Shown in pieces: positions 1 to 9,386 of a stretch of 64,000 nt of DNA. The notes beneath the pieces are model-generated. The model was not told where the DNA came from. It did no database searches and saw only the letters and a list, made by a program, of their open reading frames with translations. The position numbers were made by a program, and so were the translations under genes. The DNA is from Pseudomonas fluorescens (GTDB taxonomy: Bacteria; Pseudomonadota; Gammaproteobacteria; Pseudomonadales; Pseudomonadaceae): assembly GCF_003732425.1 (NCBI RefSeq), contig NZ_MOBX01000013.1, positions 496,001 to 560,000 on the forward strand. The letters are read 5' to 3'. The first letter of the stretch is position 1. Each line of letters starts with the position of its first letter.

Positions 1-1
1 C

Positions 2-352
2 TGGTCGATTCGCCTGAAGTCCGCGCCCGAACAGTTGATCGGCAACATCAGCCTGATGGATCAAACGGACAACCATCGCGGGCTCTGGCTGGCGCCGGCG
101 TGGCAAGGTCAGGGGTTGATGACGGAAGCCAGCGCGGCGGTGACCGATTACTGGTTCAACGTGCTTGAACGTCCGCTGATGCGCGTGCCGAAAGCGGCGC
201 CGAACATCGGCTCGCGCAGGCTCTCGGAGCGCGCGGGAATGCGTTTGATTCGGACTGATGAAGATGATTTTGTCGGTGGGCGTTTTCCACGGGAGCTTTG
301 GGAGATCACCCGTGAAGAATGGCAGCAACGCCAAAAAAACTTGGCCTTGTGA
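2..352 (+). CDS. GNAT-family N-acetyltransferase, RimJ/RimL-like (5' end outside window)
   Basis: The reading frame is open from base 2, so this is the C-terminal part of a longer protein. The visible part carries the GNAT acetyl-CoA core: a strand ending in GLWLAPAWQGQGLMTEA, where the Q-G-Q-G-L run is the pyrophosphate-binding loop, then the N-x-x-S-R-R-L-x-E-R-A-G-M stretch typical of the RimJ/RimL-type C-terminal helix. Such enzymes acetylate protein N-termini or small molecules in the cytosol; the substrate cannot be read here. The gene ends in a TGA just before a REP inverted repeat. Confidence 0.8.
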   Translation, partial: WSIRLKSAPEQLIGNISLMDQTDNHRGLWLAPAWQGQGLMTEASAAVTDYWFNVLERPLMRVPKAAPNIGSRRLSERAGMRLIRTDEDDFVGGRFPRELWEITREEWQQRQKNLAL

Positions 353-364
353 GCCCCCCCCCCC

Positions 365-454
365 TGTGGGAGCGAGCCTGCTCGCGAATGCGTCGTCACA
401 CTCAATATTTTCGTTGACTGACACTCCGCTTTCGCGAGCAGGCTCGCTCCCACA
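365..454. repeat. REP-type inverted repeat, family A (copy 1)
   Basis: Two arms of about 25 nt, TGTGGGAGCGAGCCTGCTCG and its reverse complement, face each other around a loop of about 40 nt. Each arm is itself partly palindromic (GCGAGCCTGCTCGC). The same arm recurs at 25450, 37977, 44235, 46691, 59212 and 62583. This is the REPIN-like doublet common between genes in P. fluorescens. It lies between the ends of two convergent genes. Confidence 0.85.
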
Positions 455-474
455 AGTTCTCTATCGGACTGGGG

Positions 475-1398
475 TTATGTGTTGAATCGCACCCCGGGTT
501 TGGCCCGTTCATCCACTGACAACTCAAACACATCCGGCCGCGCATAGTGGCCGACCACATCGTAGTCGTAGCGCGCACGCACCAGCTCATCGGTGTCAAT
601 TTCGGCAGTGAGCAACCCCGCCTCACCCCGCAACGGCCCCGCCAGCACCTCCCCCATCGGCCCGACAATCACGCTGCCTCCGGCAATCAATGGGCGATCC
701 GCCGGCCAATTGGCAATTTCCACACCCAATTCACTCGGCGAGGCTTGCACCTGACAGGCACTGACCACAAAGCAGCGTCCTTCATGGGCAATGTGCCGCA
801 TGCTGACCTGCCACATTTCGCGTTCATCAACGGTCGGCGCGCACCACACTTCGATGCCTTTGGCATACATCGCTGTGCGCAGTAGCGGCATCATGTTTTC
901 CCAGCACACCACCGCGCCGAGCTTGCCGACCTGCGTGTCGAACACCGGTAAGGTCGAGCCGTCGCCCTTGCCCCAGATCAACCGTTCGGTGCCGGTGGGC
1001 ATCAGTTTGCGGTGTTTGCCGACCAGGCCGGCCTGCGGGTCGAAATACAGCGCTGTGCAATACAACGTGCTGCCAGCACGCTCGATCACGCCGATCACCA
1101 GATTGGCCCCGGTGCGCGCCGACAACCCAGCCAGAGCTTCCGTCTCAGCCCCTGGCACATCGATCGCATTGGCAAAGTAACGGGCGTAGGCCTCGCGCCC
1201 TTCCGGCAGGCGATAACCCAATTGCGTGCCGAAACTCTCGCCTTTCGGATACCCCCCCAACAGCGCTTCCGGCATCACCACCAGCGCCGCGCCCGACTCA
1301 AGGATTGCGCCTTCCCAAGCGAGAATCTGCTCCAGGGTCGCGCCTTTTCCGTCGGGTAAAGCGCCGATTTGCAGCGCAGCAACAATTGATTTGGCCAT
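475..1398 (-). CDS. Nitrilase / carbon-nitrogen hydrolase
   Basis: A 307-residue cytosolic C-N hydrolase of the nitrilase branch. The complete Glu-Lys-Cys triad is visible: E44 in [11 protein letters not shown]131 in [10 protein letters not shown] and C165 in [11 protein letters not shown]. The VCWEN context is that of true nitrilases rather than amidases. It should convert an organic nitrile to acid plus ammonia; the natural substrate is unknown. ATG at 1398 is preferred because GGAG lies 8 nt upstream; an in-frame GTG nine bases earlier is too close to that site. It is divergent from the LysR gene at 1483, a common regulator-target arrangement. Confidence 0.88.
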   Translation of the reverse strand: MAKSIVAALQIGALPDGKGATLEQILAWEGAILESGAALVVMPEALLGGYPKGESFGTQLGYRLPEGREAYARYFANAIDVPGAETEALAGLSARTGANLVIGVIERAGSTLYCTALYFDPQAGLVGKHRKLMPTGTERLIWGKGDGSTLPVFDTQVGKLGAVVCWENMMPLLRTAMYAKGIEVWCAPTVDEREMWQVSMRHIAHEGRCFVVSACQVQASPSELGVEIANWPADRPLIAGGSVIVGPMGEVLAGPLRGEAGLLTAEIDTDELVRARYDYDVVGHYARPDVFELSVDERAKPGVRFNT

Positions 1399-1482
1399 CG
1401 CAATCACTCCATCAGGTTCAGTGGTTGCCGATTCTGCGGCGCCACGCGATCATGAATAAAGCCCCGTTCGCTGCTGAATGAT

Positions 1483-2391
1483 ATGAGCCAAATGAATATC
1501 GCCACGGTCGACCTCAACCTGCTGAAAGTCTTTGAAGCCCTGCATGAAGAGTCCAGCGCCAGCCGCGCGGCGTTGCGTCTGGGGGTGACGCAATCGGCGG
1601 TCAGCGCCGCGCTGCGACGCTTGCGCGAAGTCTACGGCGATCAATTGTTTGTGCGCACCGGGCGGGGACTGGCGCCGACGCTCAAGGCCAATCAATTGAA
1701 ACCGGTGGTCAGCGACGCGCTGAACAAATGCCGGCAAAGCCTGGCGATGGTCGACCCGGCGGCCAATCAGTACGACGGTCGCTCGGTCACGGTGGGGCTG
1801 TCGGATGACTTCGAGATTGCCTACGGTCGCCGCCTGATCGAAGAAATTGCCCGCAGCGCACCGAAGTTGCGCCTGATCTTTCGTCAGACCCACAGTCAGA
1901 TCGTCGCCCACGCCCTGATGGAGCGCAGCATCGACCTGGCGATCACTGCCGGGGGCTTCGCCGAACGTTTGCTCAGCCGTCAGGTGTTGGGCGAAGGCGG
2001 TTATGCATGCTTGGTCGAGCCGTCGAGCCTGGCGCCCGGCCAGCAGCAGATTGATCTTGAGGAGTTCGTCGCCCGCGAGCACATTCTGGTGTCGTCTGGC
2101 GGTTTTATCGGGATTACCGATGAGGGGTTGGCGGCGCTGGGCCTGAGTCGACGGGTGTGTGCCTCGACCACGCATTTCGCGGCGCTGCCGTATTTGCTCA
2201 AGGGCAGTCGGGCGGTGGCGACGATTCCGACGCACGCCGCCGAAAGTATCGCCGCGCTCAGCGGCCTGACGCTGCTGCCCTGCCCGTTGAAGCTGCCGCG
2301 TTACCCGATCGAACTGGGCTGGCGCACCAGCACGCAGATCGATCCGGTGGTGGTCAAAGTGCGCGAGGCGATTGCCGCGACGTTCAGCTGA
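1483..2391 (+). CDS. LysR-family transcriptional regulator
   Basis: A 302-residue LysR-type regulator. The N-terminal winged helix (about residues 8-68) has the usual pattern with recognition helix VTQSAVSAALRRLRE, followed by LFVRTGRGLAPT. The remainder is a periplasmic-binding-protein-like effector domain that begins near VTVGLSDDFE. The domain resembles the NahR/NodD-like subgroup. It is transcribed divergently from the nitrilase with about 85 bp between starts, so it probably controls that gene and itself. This is inference from position; no clear T-N11-A operator stands out. Confidence 0.88.
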   Translation: MSQMNIATVDLNLLKVFEALHEESSASRAALRLGVTQSAVSAALRRLREVYGDQLFVRTGRGLAPTLKANQLKPVVSDALNKCRQSLAMVDPAANQYDGRSVTVGLSDDFEIAYGRRLIEEIARSAPKLRLIFRQTHSQIVAHALMERSIDLAITAGGFAERLLSRQVLGEGGYACLVEPSSLAPGQQQIDLEEFVAREHILVSSGGFIGITDEGLAALGLSRRVCASTTHFAALPYLLKGSRAVATIPTHAAESIAALSGLTLLPCPLKLPRYPIELGWRTSTQIDPVVVKVREAIAATFS

Positions 2392-2395
2392 GGTG

Positions 2396-2650
2396 TTACT
2401 TGTTGGCGGCCATCAGTCGATTGACTTCACTGCGCACCATGTTGGCGAACTCTGGCGGCGACATGCCGTCCAGTTCCGCGCGGACCCACTCGGCCCACTT
2501 ACCCTTGCGCTTGCCGCGCTCGCCGAACAAACGCGCGGCTTCGCCTTTGGCTTTGCCCAGATTGTTCTGCCAGAGTTCGAACAGACGGGATTTCTCGTCT
2601 TCCAGCGCGGCGCGCTCTGCGAGTGATTTGTCGGCCAGATTGAAACTCAT
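2396..2650 (-). CDS. Conserved small hypothetical protein (84 aa)
   Basis: A charged, lysine/arginine- and glutamate-rich 84-residue protein with no signal peptide or membrane segment. It looks mostly helical, with a central GERGKRKGKWAEWVRAEL stretch. An AGGA site sits upstream of the ATG at 2650. It ends a few bases from the convergent LysR gene. I recognise it only as a type of small protein seen in Pseudomonas; its function is unknown. Confidence 0.6.
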   Translation of the reverse strand: MSFNLADKSLAERAALEDEKSRLFELWQNNLGKAKGEAARLFGERGKRKGKWAEWVRAELDGMSPPEFANMVRSEVNRLMAANK

Positions 2651-2804
2651 GGGGAATTATCCTGCTGCGTAAAATGGCGACATCTTACACGCTCGATGGA
2701 AATCTCCCGCGCAGGTTTTTATTTCTGACCTAAATTCAGTGCAACTTTTCAGCAAGCGCCACACTCCATTGATCACTGTCCATTCAACTGCAAGGAGTCA
2801 CCCA

Positions 2805-3122
2805 ATGGCCCGCAAATCCGCCGTGCAAGCCGCCGAAGATCAAATCAAGGATCAGGCCTTCAGCGAACTCCAGGCTCTGATTCAAGAGTCAGACAAACTG
2901 CTCAAGAGCAGCGCCTCACTGGTTGGCGAAGAAGCGGAAACGCTGCGCGGACAAATCGCCCTGAAACTGCAACAGGCGCTGGATTCCGTGTCGAGCGTAC
3001 GCGATCGCACCAAACCGGCGGTCGACGCCACCGAAAGCTACATCGGCGGTCATCCATGGCAGACCGTGGCGATCTCCGCCGGTTTCGGCCTGGTGGTCGG
3101 TTTGCTGCTCGGCCGTCGCTGA
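2805..3122 (+). CDS. DUF883 (ElaB/YqjD-like) inner-membrane protein
   Basis: A 105-residue protein with a long amphipathic helical N-terminus (AAEDQIKDQAFSELQALIQE...) and a single C-terminal membrane segment, ISAGFGLVVGLLLGRR, with glycine spacing and a terminal Arg-Arg. This is the ElaB/YqjD/YgaM layout. E. coli family members are C-tail-anchored and bind ribosomes in stationary phase. An upstream in-frame start at 2739 is discarded because AGGAG lies 7 nt before the ATG at 2805. A strong terminator follows at once. Confidence 0.85.
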   Translation: MARKSAVQAAEDQIKDQAFSELQALIQESDKLLKSSASLVGEEAETLRGQIALKLQQALDSVSSVRDRTKPAVDATESYIGGHPWQTVAISAGFGLVVGLLLGRR

Positions 3123-3133
3123 GTCAGGCACAC

Positions 3134-3167
3134 AAAAAAGGCGAACCCTGCTGGGCTCGCCTTTTTT
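3134..3167. terminator. Bidirectional intrinsic terminator
   Basis: A-rich run, GGCGA-C-CC arm, short loop, GGGCTCGCC arm and a T run (AAAAAAGGCGAACC... GGCTCGCCTTTTTT). The hairpin has oligo-A on one side and oligo-T on the other, so it can stop transcription from both the DUF883 gene and the convergent dpkA. Confidence 0.85.
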
Positions 3168-3182
3168 ATGCCTGGCGAAAAC

Positions 3183-4223
3183 TTAAGCGCCTGCCAGTTC
3201 ACGCAACTGCGCCAGCGTCTGCGCATCCAGCACGATGCCCTCAGCCAGCGATTTGCTGCGTTGCCAATGCCGCCGATCGCCCGGCAAACGCTTGAGGCCG
3301 ACACTGTGCATCTGGCGCACCAGTTCACCACTGCGCTCGGCAAAACCCTGTCCGGCGGCTTTGCTCGGGTCGATGACGATCAACAACTGCCCGGTCCACG
3401 GTGTTTTCGCCCCGGGATGATTGGCCCAATCGAACTCAAAGGAAAAATTGCCTCCCGTCAGTGCCGCGGCCAACAGTTCGACCATCATCGACAGCGCCGA
3501 ACCTTTGTGCCCGCCGAACGGCAGCAACGCCCCGCCCTCGAGAATCGCCTTGGGGTCCTGAGTCGGCTGACCGAGGCTGTCCACCCCCATCCCCGCTGGC
3601 AGCCGCTCGCCTTTGCGCGCAGCGATCTGCACGTCGCCGTGAGCGATCGCGCTGGTGGCAAGGTCGAAGACAATCGGCGCAGCGCCGGCCCGAGGTGCGG
3701 CAAACGCAATCGGGTTGGTGCCGAACAGCGGCCGGTCGGCACCGTGCGGCACCACACAGGTCATGCTGTTGACCACGCTCAGCGCCACCAGCCCTTCATC
3801 GGCGAATGGCTCGACGTCCGGCCACAGCGCGGCAAAGTGATGCGAGTTGCGAATGGCCAACACGGCAATCCCGGCACTACGCGCCTTCTCCACCAGCAAC
3901 GGCCGGGCGGCGGCCAGTGCCGGTTGAGCGAAACCATTACCGGCATCGACACGCACGAAGCCGGAGGCGACATCTTCGACTTGCGGCACGGCGTGGCCGT
4001 TGACCCAGCCGCTGTTCAGGGTCGAGACATACCCGGGAATGCGGAACACGCCATGGCTGTGGGCACCATCGCGCTCGGCGCCGGCACAGTTGGCGGCCAG
4101 CACTTGCGCGACTTCGGCGGAGGTGCCGTGGCGCAGAAAAATCGTTTCAAGCAGTTGCGTCAGCGCTTCGAGAGACAACGAGGACGAGACAGCAGAGGAC
4201 ACATGATCGTGTGGCGCAGACAT
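3183..4223 (-). CDS. dpkA: Delta1-piperideine-2-carboxylate / delta1-pyrroline-2-carboxylate reductase
   Basis: A 346-residue member of the malate/L-lactate dehydrogenase (Ldh_2) superfamily. Long stretches match my recollection of P. putida DpkA: RDGAHSHGVFRIPGYVSTL, the catalytic-His region NSHHFAALWPDVEPFA, VVPHGADRPLFGTNPIAFA and LLPFGGHKGSALSMMVELLA. DpkA uses NAD(P)H to reduce cyclic imines formed from D-lysine or D-proline to L-pipecolate or L-proline. ATG at 4223 (GGAG 6 nt upstream) is chosen over a longer form with a hydrophobic 24-residue extension. No amino-acid oxidase or racemase is adjacent. Confidence 0.85.
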   Translation of the reverse strand: MSAPHDHVSSAVSSSLSLEALTQLLETIFLRHGTSAEVAQVLAANCAGAERDGAHSHGVFRIPGYVSTLNSGWVNGHAVPQVEDVASGFVRVDAGNGFAQPALAAARPLLVEKARSAGIAVLAIRNSHHFAALWPDVEPFADEGLVALSVVNSMTCVVPHGADRPLFGTNPIAFAAPRAGAAPIVFDLATSAIAHGDVQIAARKGERLPAGMGVDSLGQPTQDPKAILEGGALLPFGGHKGSALSMMVELLAAALTGGNFSFEFDWANHPGAKTPWTGQLLIVIDPSKAAGQGFAERSGELVRQMHSVGLKRLPGDRRHWQRSKSLAEGIVLDAQTLAQLRELAGA

Positions 4224-4448
4224 CTGAAGCTCCAGAATGATTATTGGAGGGAACAACAGCGTACGGACGACTTGCCCGCCGATTAACCATGCCACAGCTG
4301 TCGGCTGTCAACCCTTGGATTGGCGATGACCAGCATTGGCCCGTGGCACATTTAAACTCGGCGTGTGCGGTAACTATGTACCGCCTGCGCGGTGACCTGC
4401 GTACCTACTCTTGAACTCTTCGCCCACGGCGCCCCGTTCAGAGTTCCG

Positions 4449-7400
4449 ATGATGCCCAGCCCCCTGCTATTCCCCGACATACTCAAAGCACCGGGCCTGC
4501 ATGACGACTTAGGTCGAACGCACGGCCTCAACAGCAAAGATTTCCGCTGGCTCGCCCAGGTGCAACTGGCGACCCACACCCTGCGCAGCGAACAAACCCC
4601 GCCCATGCTGGCCGAACGCATTCTGCTTAATGCCGACAAGCAAACCGCCGTGCCGCTGGCCGGCAGTTTTATTCTCAGCGCCGGGCCGGATGACGATGGC
4701 GTGTTTTTGTACACGCCTTATGACGGTCTGAAAAAATACAGCGATCACCGGACGCTGATGGACGCCGTGCAAACACGCGTCGACAACGCTGATGAAACTG
4801 ATGATCTGCTGGCCTTTCTCAGTGTTTCGCTGCGCAAGGAACTGGTAGAGAAACGCGCCATTACCCTCAGCCGCGAAACGATCGAAGGCGATGTCTTTGA
4901 CGATCAACAGGCCGCGATCAGCCAGTCTCAGGATACCTGCGCCCGCGATCTGCTGGATGAGCTGAAACGTCTGCCGTCGCTTACCACCCTGCTGGAGAGC
5001 ATTCTCGATGAACTGCTCGAACCGCATTTTGCCGGTTTGCAGCAGTCGCGCACCCGCGTCAGCTTTTACCTCGACAGTGCCCCGCTGTCCGGGGATATCA
5101 GGCAATGGATCAATTCGCTGTCCCTGAGTGAAGCGCTGCTGCTGCACTTTCGCCGTCAGGGCTGGCCACGCGGCCAGACAGCGGAATTTTCCCACCCGGC
5201 CCGCTCAAGCCAGAAAGCTGACCAGGCTACCTGGGCCGATGTGATCAAGTCCGCATCGGGACGACTGACCATGCTGCTGTTTCGACAGCTAGAGGCCTAC
5301 TGGAATGCCGCTGCATTCGAGGGCTCGCCCAGACGCACGTATTTCAGCCAAGCCTTACAGGATCAAATGCGTGCAGACCTGATGCTCAAGCGTGAATCGG
5401 AAATCCTCTCCGCCAGCGAATTCGACGCCCTGCACAGCGTGATTCGGGAGCCGAGCGTGGCGTCCCGGCGGCCCAACTTCGAAACCGTGTGTTTGCGCGA
5501 GGAAGCCGCCTATGTCGAACTGGCCGGCTCGCTGATGATCAACCATGACAAGACTTATCTCTACACCCCTACCCAAGGCTTGCAAGTCCTCACCAACTAC
5601 GTCGATCTCAAACAGACGCTGACCGCCAAACTCAATGCGGACGGACATGAAGACGAGCTGTACGGACTGATGAACCTGGAGGAACGCAATCGCTATCTCG
5701 GATTCACCCACGCGCAAGTGTCCGGGGAAAACATCGGTGGCGACATCATCACCACGCTGTTCGAAGCGATCCTCACCAAACAACGGCAGAATGTGGAATT
5801 TGCCTTGCAGCTCTTCCGCCAGAGTGAACGCATGACCGACATCCATGCGCTTTTCGACAAGGCGCTGGATATCCGTTCGATGATTCATGAGCGCCTGCTC
5901 AAGCTCGACGTCAACGAGCGCTGGAGTACCCGACCGTTGTTTTCCAGTGCGCCGCTCTCATCACGGGTGCAGGCCGACAAGGCTGCGCAACTGGCAATAA
6001 AACTCGAACGCGCCGAGGAGAATCTGAGTAGTAACTTCAAGGACCAGCCGACTGCGAGCAGCGCCGAACAACGTGTGTTTCTCGAAGGCATACGCTGGAA
6101 ACTGGCGCAGGCTTTTGAGGACGGCGTGCGCGCTGAGGCATACGTGAGAAACCTCAGCGGCTCCTGGCTGACGGTCGAACGGAAAATAGTCGAAACCGTG
6201 TTCGATGCAAAACACGCAACACGCACTGAACGCCAGTCGCTCAATGGCTTCCGGCCGGACGCCTGGTCGCTCAGCGTTGTCTGCGCAGGCAACAGCGATG
6301 CACTGTCGCTCGTGCATTGCGTACTGTTGACCGAGCGCGGAGGCATGGACGTCAAGCATTCCGGGCGTGCGATCCTCTGGACGCCGGCCGTGGGTCTGGA
6401 GTCGTTCGATGACATCGCCATCGCGCAGAGGCAATTGCAACGGCGCCTGGACAACAATAACCAGTGTCAGACGCTGCTGGAAAATCTGCCAACGGCGCAC
6501 AATCAACTGGATCAACAATACACACTGGGCCCCTTCCTGTTGATTGAAGGCAACGTGTTGAACGATCGCATGCAATCGGCCATTGAACATTTCCTGGCCC
6601 ATTGTGAGGCCTTACGCGTATGCATCACGGACAAGTCCGTCCTCGCGAACTTCCTCACTCAAATGACAAACACCGCCATCGATACCAACCTGCGCCGGGC
6701 CATCGAACTGGCCCGGACTTTCGTCCGCCAGCAGGATTTCCCCGACTGGTTGCGCATGGCCTCGGACACGGAACAACGCACACAACTGGCACTGCTGGAT
6801 GAGGTGCGGCGCAGCGTTATCGATGGCAAGGATTTTCTCCACGACGTCCCCGCTTTGGCCTCCCACGTAGAGCAGACGCTGAAAAAACTGCTCGACGCCC
6901 GATTCCCTGACACCGATCTCAAGCCACAGGAGATCCAGATCACCCCGAATCTCACGCTGGCTGGCCCGCCTTGCAACCTGCTCGATTTTGCCTTGCATCA
7001 CTACAACATCGTGCAGGGCACCGGGTTCAAGGTGGCCTCGACAATCGCCAGCGCATTGCCGGCAAAGCTCGATCAGTCGGCGGTAAAGCAACTGCTGCAA
7101 TCCCTCGCCATCACCACCACCTACACCCGAAAAGTCACCGAGGCGCTGTCAGCCAACAGTGAGTCGGCACGCACCAGCAAAGCACGCTTCCTCCGTCAGT
7201 TGCCCTGGCAGTTGATGCAGCATGCGCACGCCTTGAAGTTGCAACAACAGTTGTCGCAAAACGGTTTCGACTACGTTTGCCAGGTACTGGACATGCCGGA
7301 CGGGATAGCGCGCGCCACCGTGGAGGGCGCTCACGCCATCGCTTGCCCACTGTCGTTGATCAAGACCACCGGTGCCGGTTTCGTCGACGCCCTCGGACTT

Positions 7401-9314
7401 TATGTCATTGGTCCCGGAGCGGGACATACAGGGCAACGCGTGCTCTACGCGCCGTATTCGCGGTTCGTATTTCGTGAATTCGAGGACGAAGCGCAATTGA
7501 TCAAGGCCTTGAATACACCGGGGCATTTTCAGGACCTGATCATCCGACGCCTGCCTTCCGGGCAACAGGCCGTCTTCAAGAACCTGCTGCAAACGACGAT
7601 TGGCAAAGCCAGTGAAATCAAGCTTCACAGCACGCCCATCAACGGCAATCTGCTGGAGCATTTGCACAAGGACACGCTCAGTCTTCTGCCGCAATTACTC
7701 AAGTGCCAGCCGCAGATCAATGCGCAGGCCGACTGGGAAACCGCGAAGTCTTTGTTCAGTCACGGTGTGCATCTGGTTCCCCAGCTCTTGTCGGGGAAAA
7801 TCGCCTCATTGTTGTTTCTGTGGAAAAGCTACAACGACTTCAAGGCATCCGCCGAAGACCTTCAGGATCATCATTGGGCCAATGCCCTGAAAAGCTTTAT
7901 CGCCGGGGCGATCTCCCTGTTCAGCCTGGGTCGTCTGCCCTGGGAAACAGAGGCAGAGACGGAAACGGCCGAATTTGCCTCCGAGACGCAGAAATCTGGA
8001 CCAAAGGTTGCCGAAACCGGCGCGGACACATCGGAAAAAGTCGCCCGATGGTCAAAAGTTTCACCGGTTAACACCTCTCGCGCAAACTTGCAGCGTTATG
8101 AAACCAGCACCGCACTCGAAGGCCTCAAACTCGAAGCCAATAAACCGGTTTATGTGGATGCGTCGAATACACACAAGTATGCGGCGATTGCCGGCAAGGT
8201 TTATCCGGTGGTCCAGACTGAAGAAACCTGGCACTTGCGCAAGAAAGACGGGGGCCTGGGGCCGGCGCTTGAACAGAAGAACTCAAGACTGGTGCTTGCC
8301 CCTGCCGCTCAGGCCGTGCATCGCTGCCGATCGAAGAGGCCTCTGCGTCTGCAATCCAGAGTTGAGCAGCAGTGTTCAATTCTGATGCTTATCCAGGCCA
8401 AAGGGATGGCGGAAATCAACCGCTTGTACCCCGCCCGAGCCTTCGTGATACGGCAGGCCGTCGAGCGGGCGAGAACTTACGCGCTGAATTGCCTGCACAA
8501 CTTTGTCGTACACCGCGACAACCTCGGCGGCACTCGCATGGAAAAAGTCCTGAGGGACTTTTTCGAAGTGTCGCAGGTGACGCCCATGCTGTTGAGGAAG
8601 ATCGAGAAGGTGATCCTGCCCATCTGCCGGGAGTTGACGGAGCCTAAAGATGATTTGCTCTATACAGAGCGCTTTTTCGCTGGCCTCAATGCGCGCTACG
8701 ACGACGATACGGTTGCCTTTGTCTTCAAGGAAGACAGGCGAAGGGTCGTGCACTTCACGGAACATTTTTTCAATCCGAAACTGGATACGTACACCGCTCA
8801 TTTACCGCCCAGGTTCAATGTCGATTCCCATGCTCGCGCGATCACGCTGCTCCACGAACTGTCGCATCTGATCTGCGATAGCGAAGATTTCGTCTCCGTA
8901 GAGGCACTGAGTCCATTCCCCGACCTCATCGATACCACCACCGCAGACGGGCAACTGCTCAAAACGGGTCTGGAACGCTACCGCAAGTCCTTGTCACGCT
9001 CCACCACGCCGTCACAGTTATTCGCGGACAAGACTGAGAAAGGGTTGTGGGTGGGCCTGGATCAGTTACCGGAGCGCGCCACGGCTTACAAAAAAGTGCT
9101 TGGCCTGACCAAAACCAAAAATCTTGCAGAGGCCCGTAAAGCGTTTCGCAATCCGCTCGCTGATGACGTGCGCATAGAGGTGATGATGGCCAACGCTGAC
9201 TCGATCGCCTTGCTCATCAGCGAAATGGGCAGGCAACTGGATCCACCACCTGCACCGATCCCCTTGCCAGCGTCAACCTCAAGCCAGGCGGGCCCCTTGC
9301 AGCCGTTGCCGTGA
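4449..9314 (+). CDS. Giant DUF6543-like (dermonecrotic-toxin-like) protein with C-terminal HExxH
   Basis: About 1621 residues, no signal peptide, single-gene unit. The body has at least four diverged copies of a module centred on a YTP-like signature followed by a gap, a hydrophobic/F-rich strand and a helix: FLYTPYDGL (near 4700), YLYTPTQGL (5565), ILWTPAVGL (6370) and VLYAPYSRF (7440). A short KYAAIAGKVYPV...W.LRK...GP segment near 8170 resembles linker modules of RHS/Mcf-like toxins. Near the end (8850) is ITLLHELSHLICDSEDF: an HExxH zinc motif followed by Ser-Glu-Asp, reminiscent of aspzincin metallopeptidases. The start is uncertain (ATGATG at 4449/4452, GTG at 4392; none has a clear ribosome site). 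The toxin or effector role is inference from family resemblance; no secretion gene is nearby. Confidence 0.7.
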   Translation: MMPSPLLFPDILKAPGLHDDLGRTHGLNSKDFRWLAQVQLATHTLRSEQTPPMLAERILLNADKQTAVPLAGSFILSAGPDDDGVFLYTPYDGLKKYSDHRTLMDAVQTRVDNADETDDLLAFLSVSLRKELVEKRAITLSRETIEGDVFDDQQAAISQSQDTCARDLLDELKRLPSLTTLLESILDELLEPHFAGLQQSRTRVSFYLDSAPLSGDIRQWINSLSLSEALLLHFRRQGWPRGQTAEFSHPARSSQKADQATWADVIKSASGRLTMLLFRQLEAYWNAAAFEGSPRRTYFSQALQDQMRADLMLKRESEILSASEFDALHSVIREPSVASRRPNFETVCLREEAAYVELAGSLMINHDKTYLYTPTQGLQVLTNYVDLKQTLTAKLNADGHEDELYGLMNLEERNRYLGFTHAQVSGENIGGDIITTLFEAILTKQRQNVEFALQLFRQSERMTDIHALFDKALDIRSMIHERLLKLDVNERWSTRPLFSSAPLSSRVQADKAAQLAIKLERAEENLSSNFKDQPTASSAEQRVFLEGIRWKLAQAFEDGVRAEAYVRNLSGSWLTVERKIVETVFDAKHATRTERQSLNGFRPDAWSLSVVCAGNSDALSLVHCVLLTERGGMDVKHSGRAILWTPAVGLESFDDIAIAQRQLQRRLDNNNQCQTLLENLPTAHNQLDQQYTLGPFLLIEGNVLNDRMQSAIEHFLAHCEALRVCITDKSVLANFLTQMTNTAIDTNLRRAIELARTFVRQQDFPDWLRMASDTEQRTQLALLDEVRRSVIDGKDFLHDVPALASHVEQTLKKLLDARFPDTDLKPQEIQITPNLTLAGPPCNLLDFALHHYNIVQGTGFKVASTIASALPAKLDQSAVKQLLQSLAITTTYTRKVTEALSANSESARTSKARFLRQLPWQLMQHAHALKLQQQLSQNGFDYVCQVLDMPDGIARATVEGAHAIACPLSLIKTTGAGFVDALGLYVIGPGAGHTGQRVLYAPYSRFVFREFEDEAQLIKALNTPGHFQDLIIRRLPSGQQAVFKNLLQTTIGKASEIKLHSTPINGNLLEHLHKDTLSLLPQLLKCQPQINAQADWETAKSLFSHGVHLVPQLLSGKIASLLFLWKSYNDFKASAEDLQDHHWANALKSFIAGAISLFSLGRLPWETEAETETAEFASETQKSGPKVAETGADTSEKVARWSKVSPVNTSRANLQRYETSTALEGLKLEANKPVYVDASNTHKYAAIAGKVYPVVQTEETWHLRKKDGGLGPALEQKNSRLVLAPAAQAVHRCRSKRPLRLQSRVEQQCSILMLIQAKGMAEINRLYPARAFVIRQAVERARTYALNCLHNFVVHRDNLGGTRMEKVLRDFFEVSQVTPMLLRKIEKVILPICRELTEPKDDLLYTERFFAGLNARYDDDTVAFVFKEDRRRVVHFTEHFFNPKLDTYTAHLPPRFNVDSHARAITLLHELSHLICDSEDFVSVEALSPFPDLIDTTTADGQLLKTGLERYRKSLSRSTTPSQLFADKTEKGLWVGLDQLPERATAYKKVLGLTKTKNLAEARKAFRNPLADDVRIEVMMANADSIALLISEMGRQLDPPPAPIPLPASTSSQAGPLQPLP

Positions 9315-9324
9315 CCACCGGGAC

Positions 9325-9360
9325 AAAAAAATGCGCCGGTCTGAGGTCGGCGCATTTTTC
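9325..9360 (+). terminator. Intrinsic terminator after the giant gene
   Basis: ATGCGCCG and CGGCGCAT form a perfect 8-bp stem with a 9-nt loop, flanked by A7 and T5 runs. It can serve both the giant gene and the convergent PepSY gene. Confidence 0.85.
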
Positions 9361-9386
9361 AAAACAACTGAGTATCTACAACGTAA

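Noticed and set aside
2740..2790. AlgU-like boxes before the DUF883 gene (CAACTT-N17-TCCAT)
   Set aside because: Two mismatches at conserved positions; likely chance.
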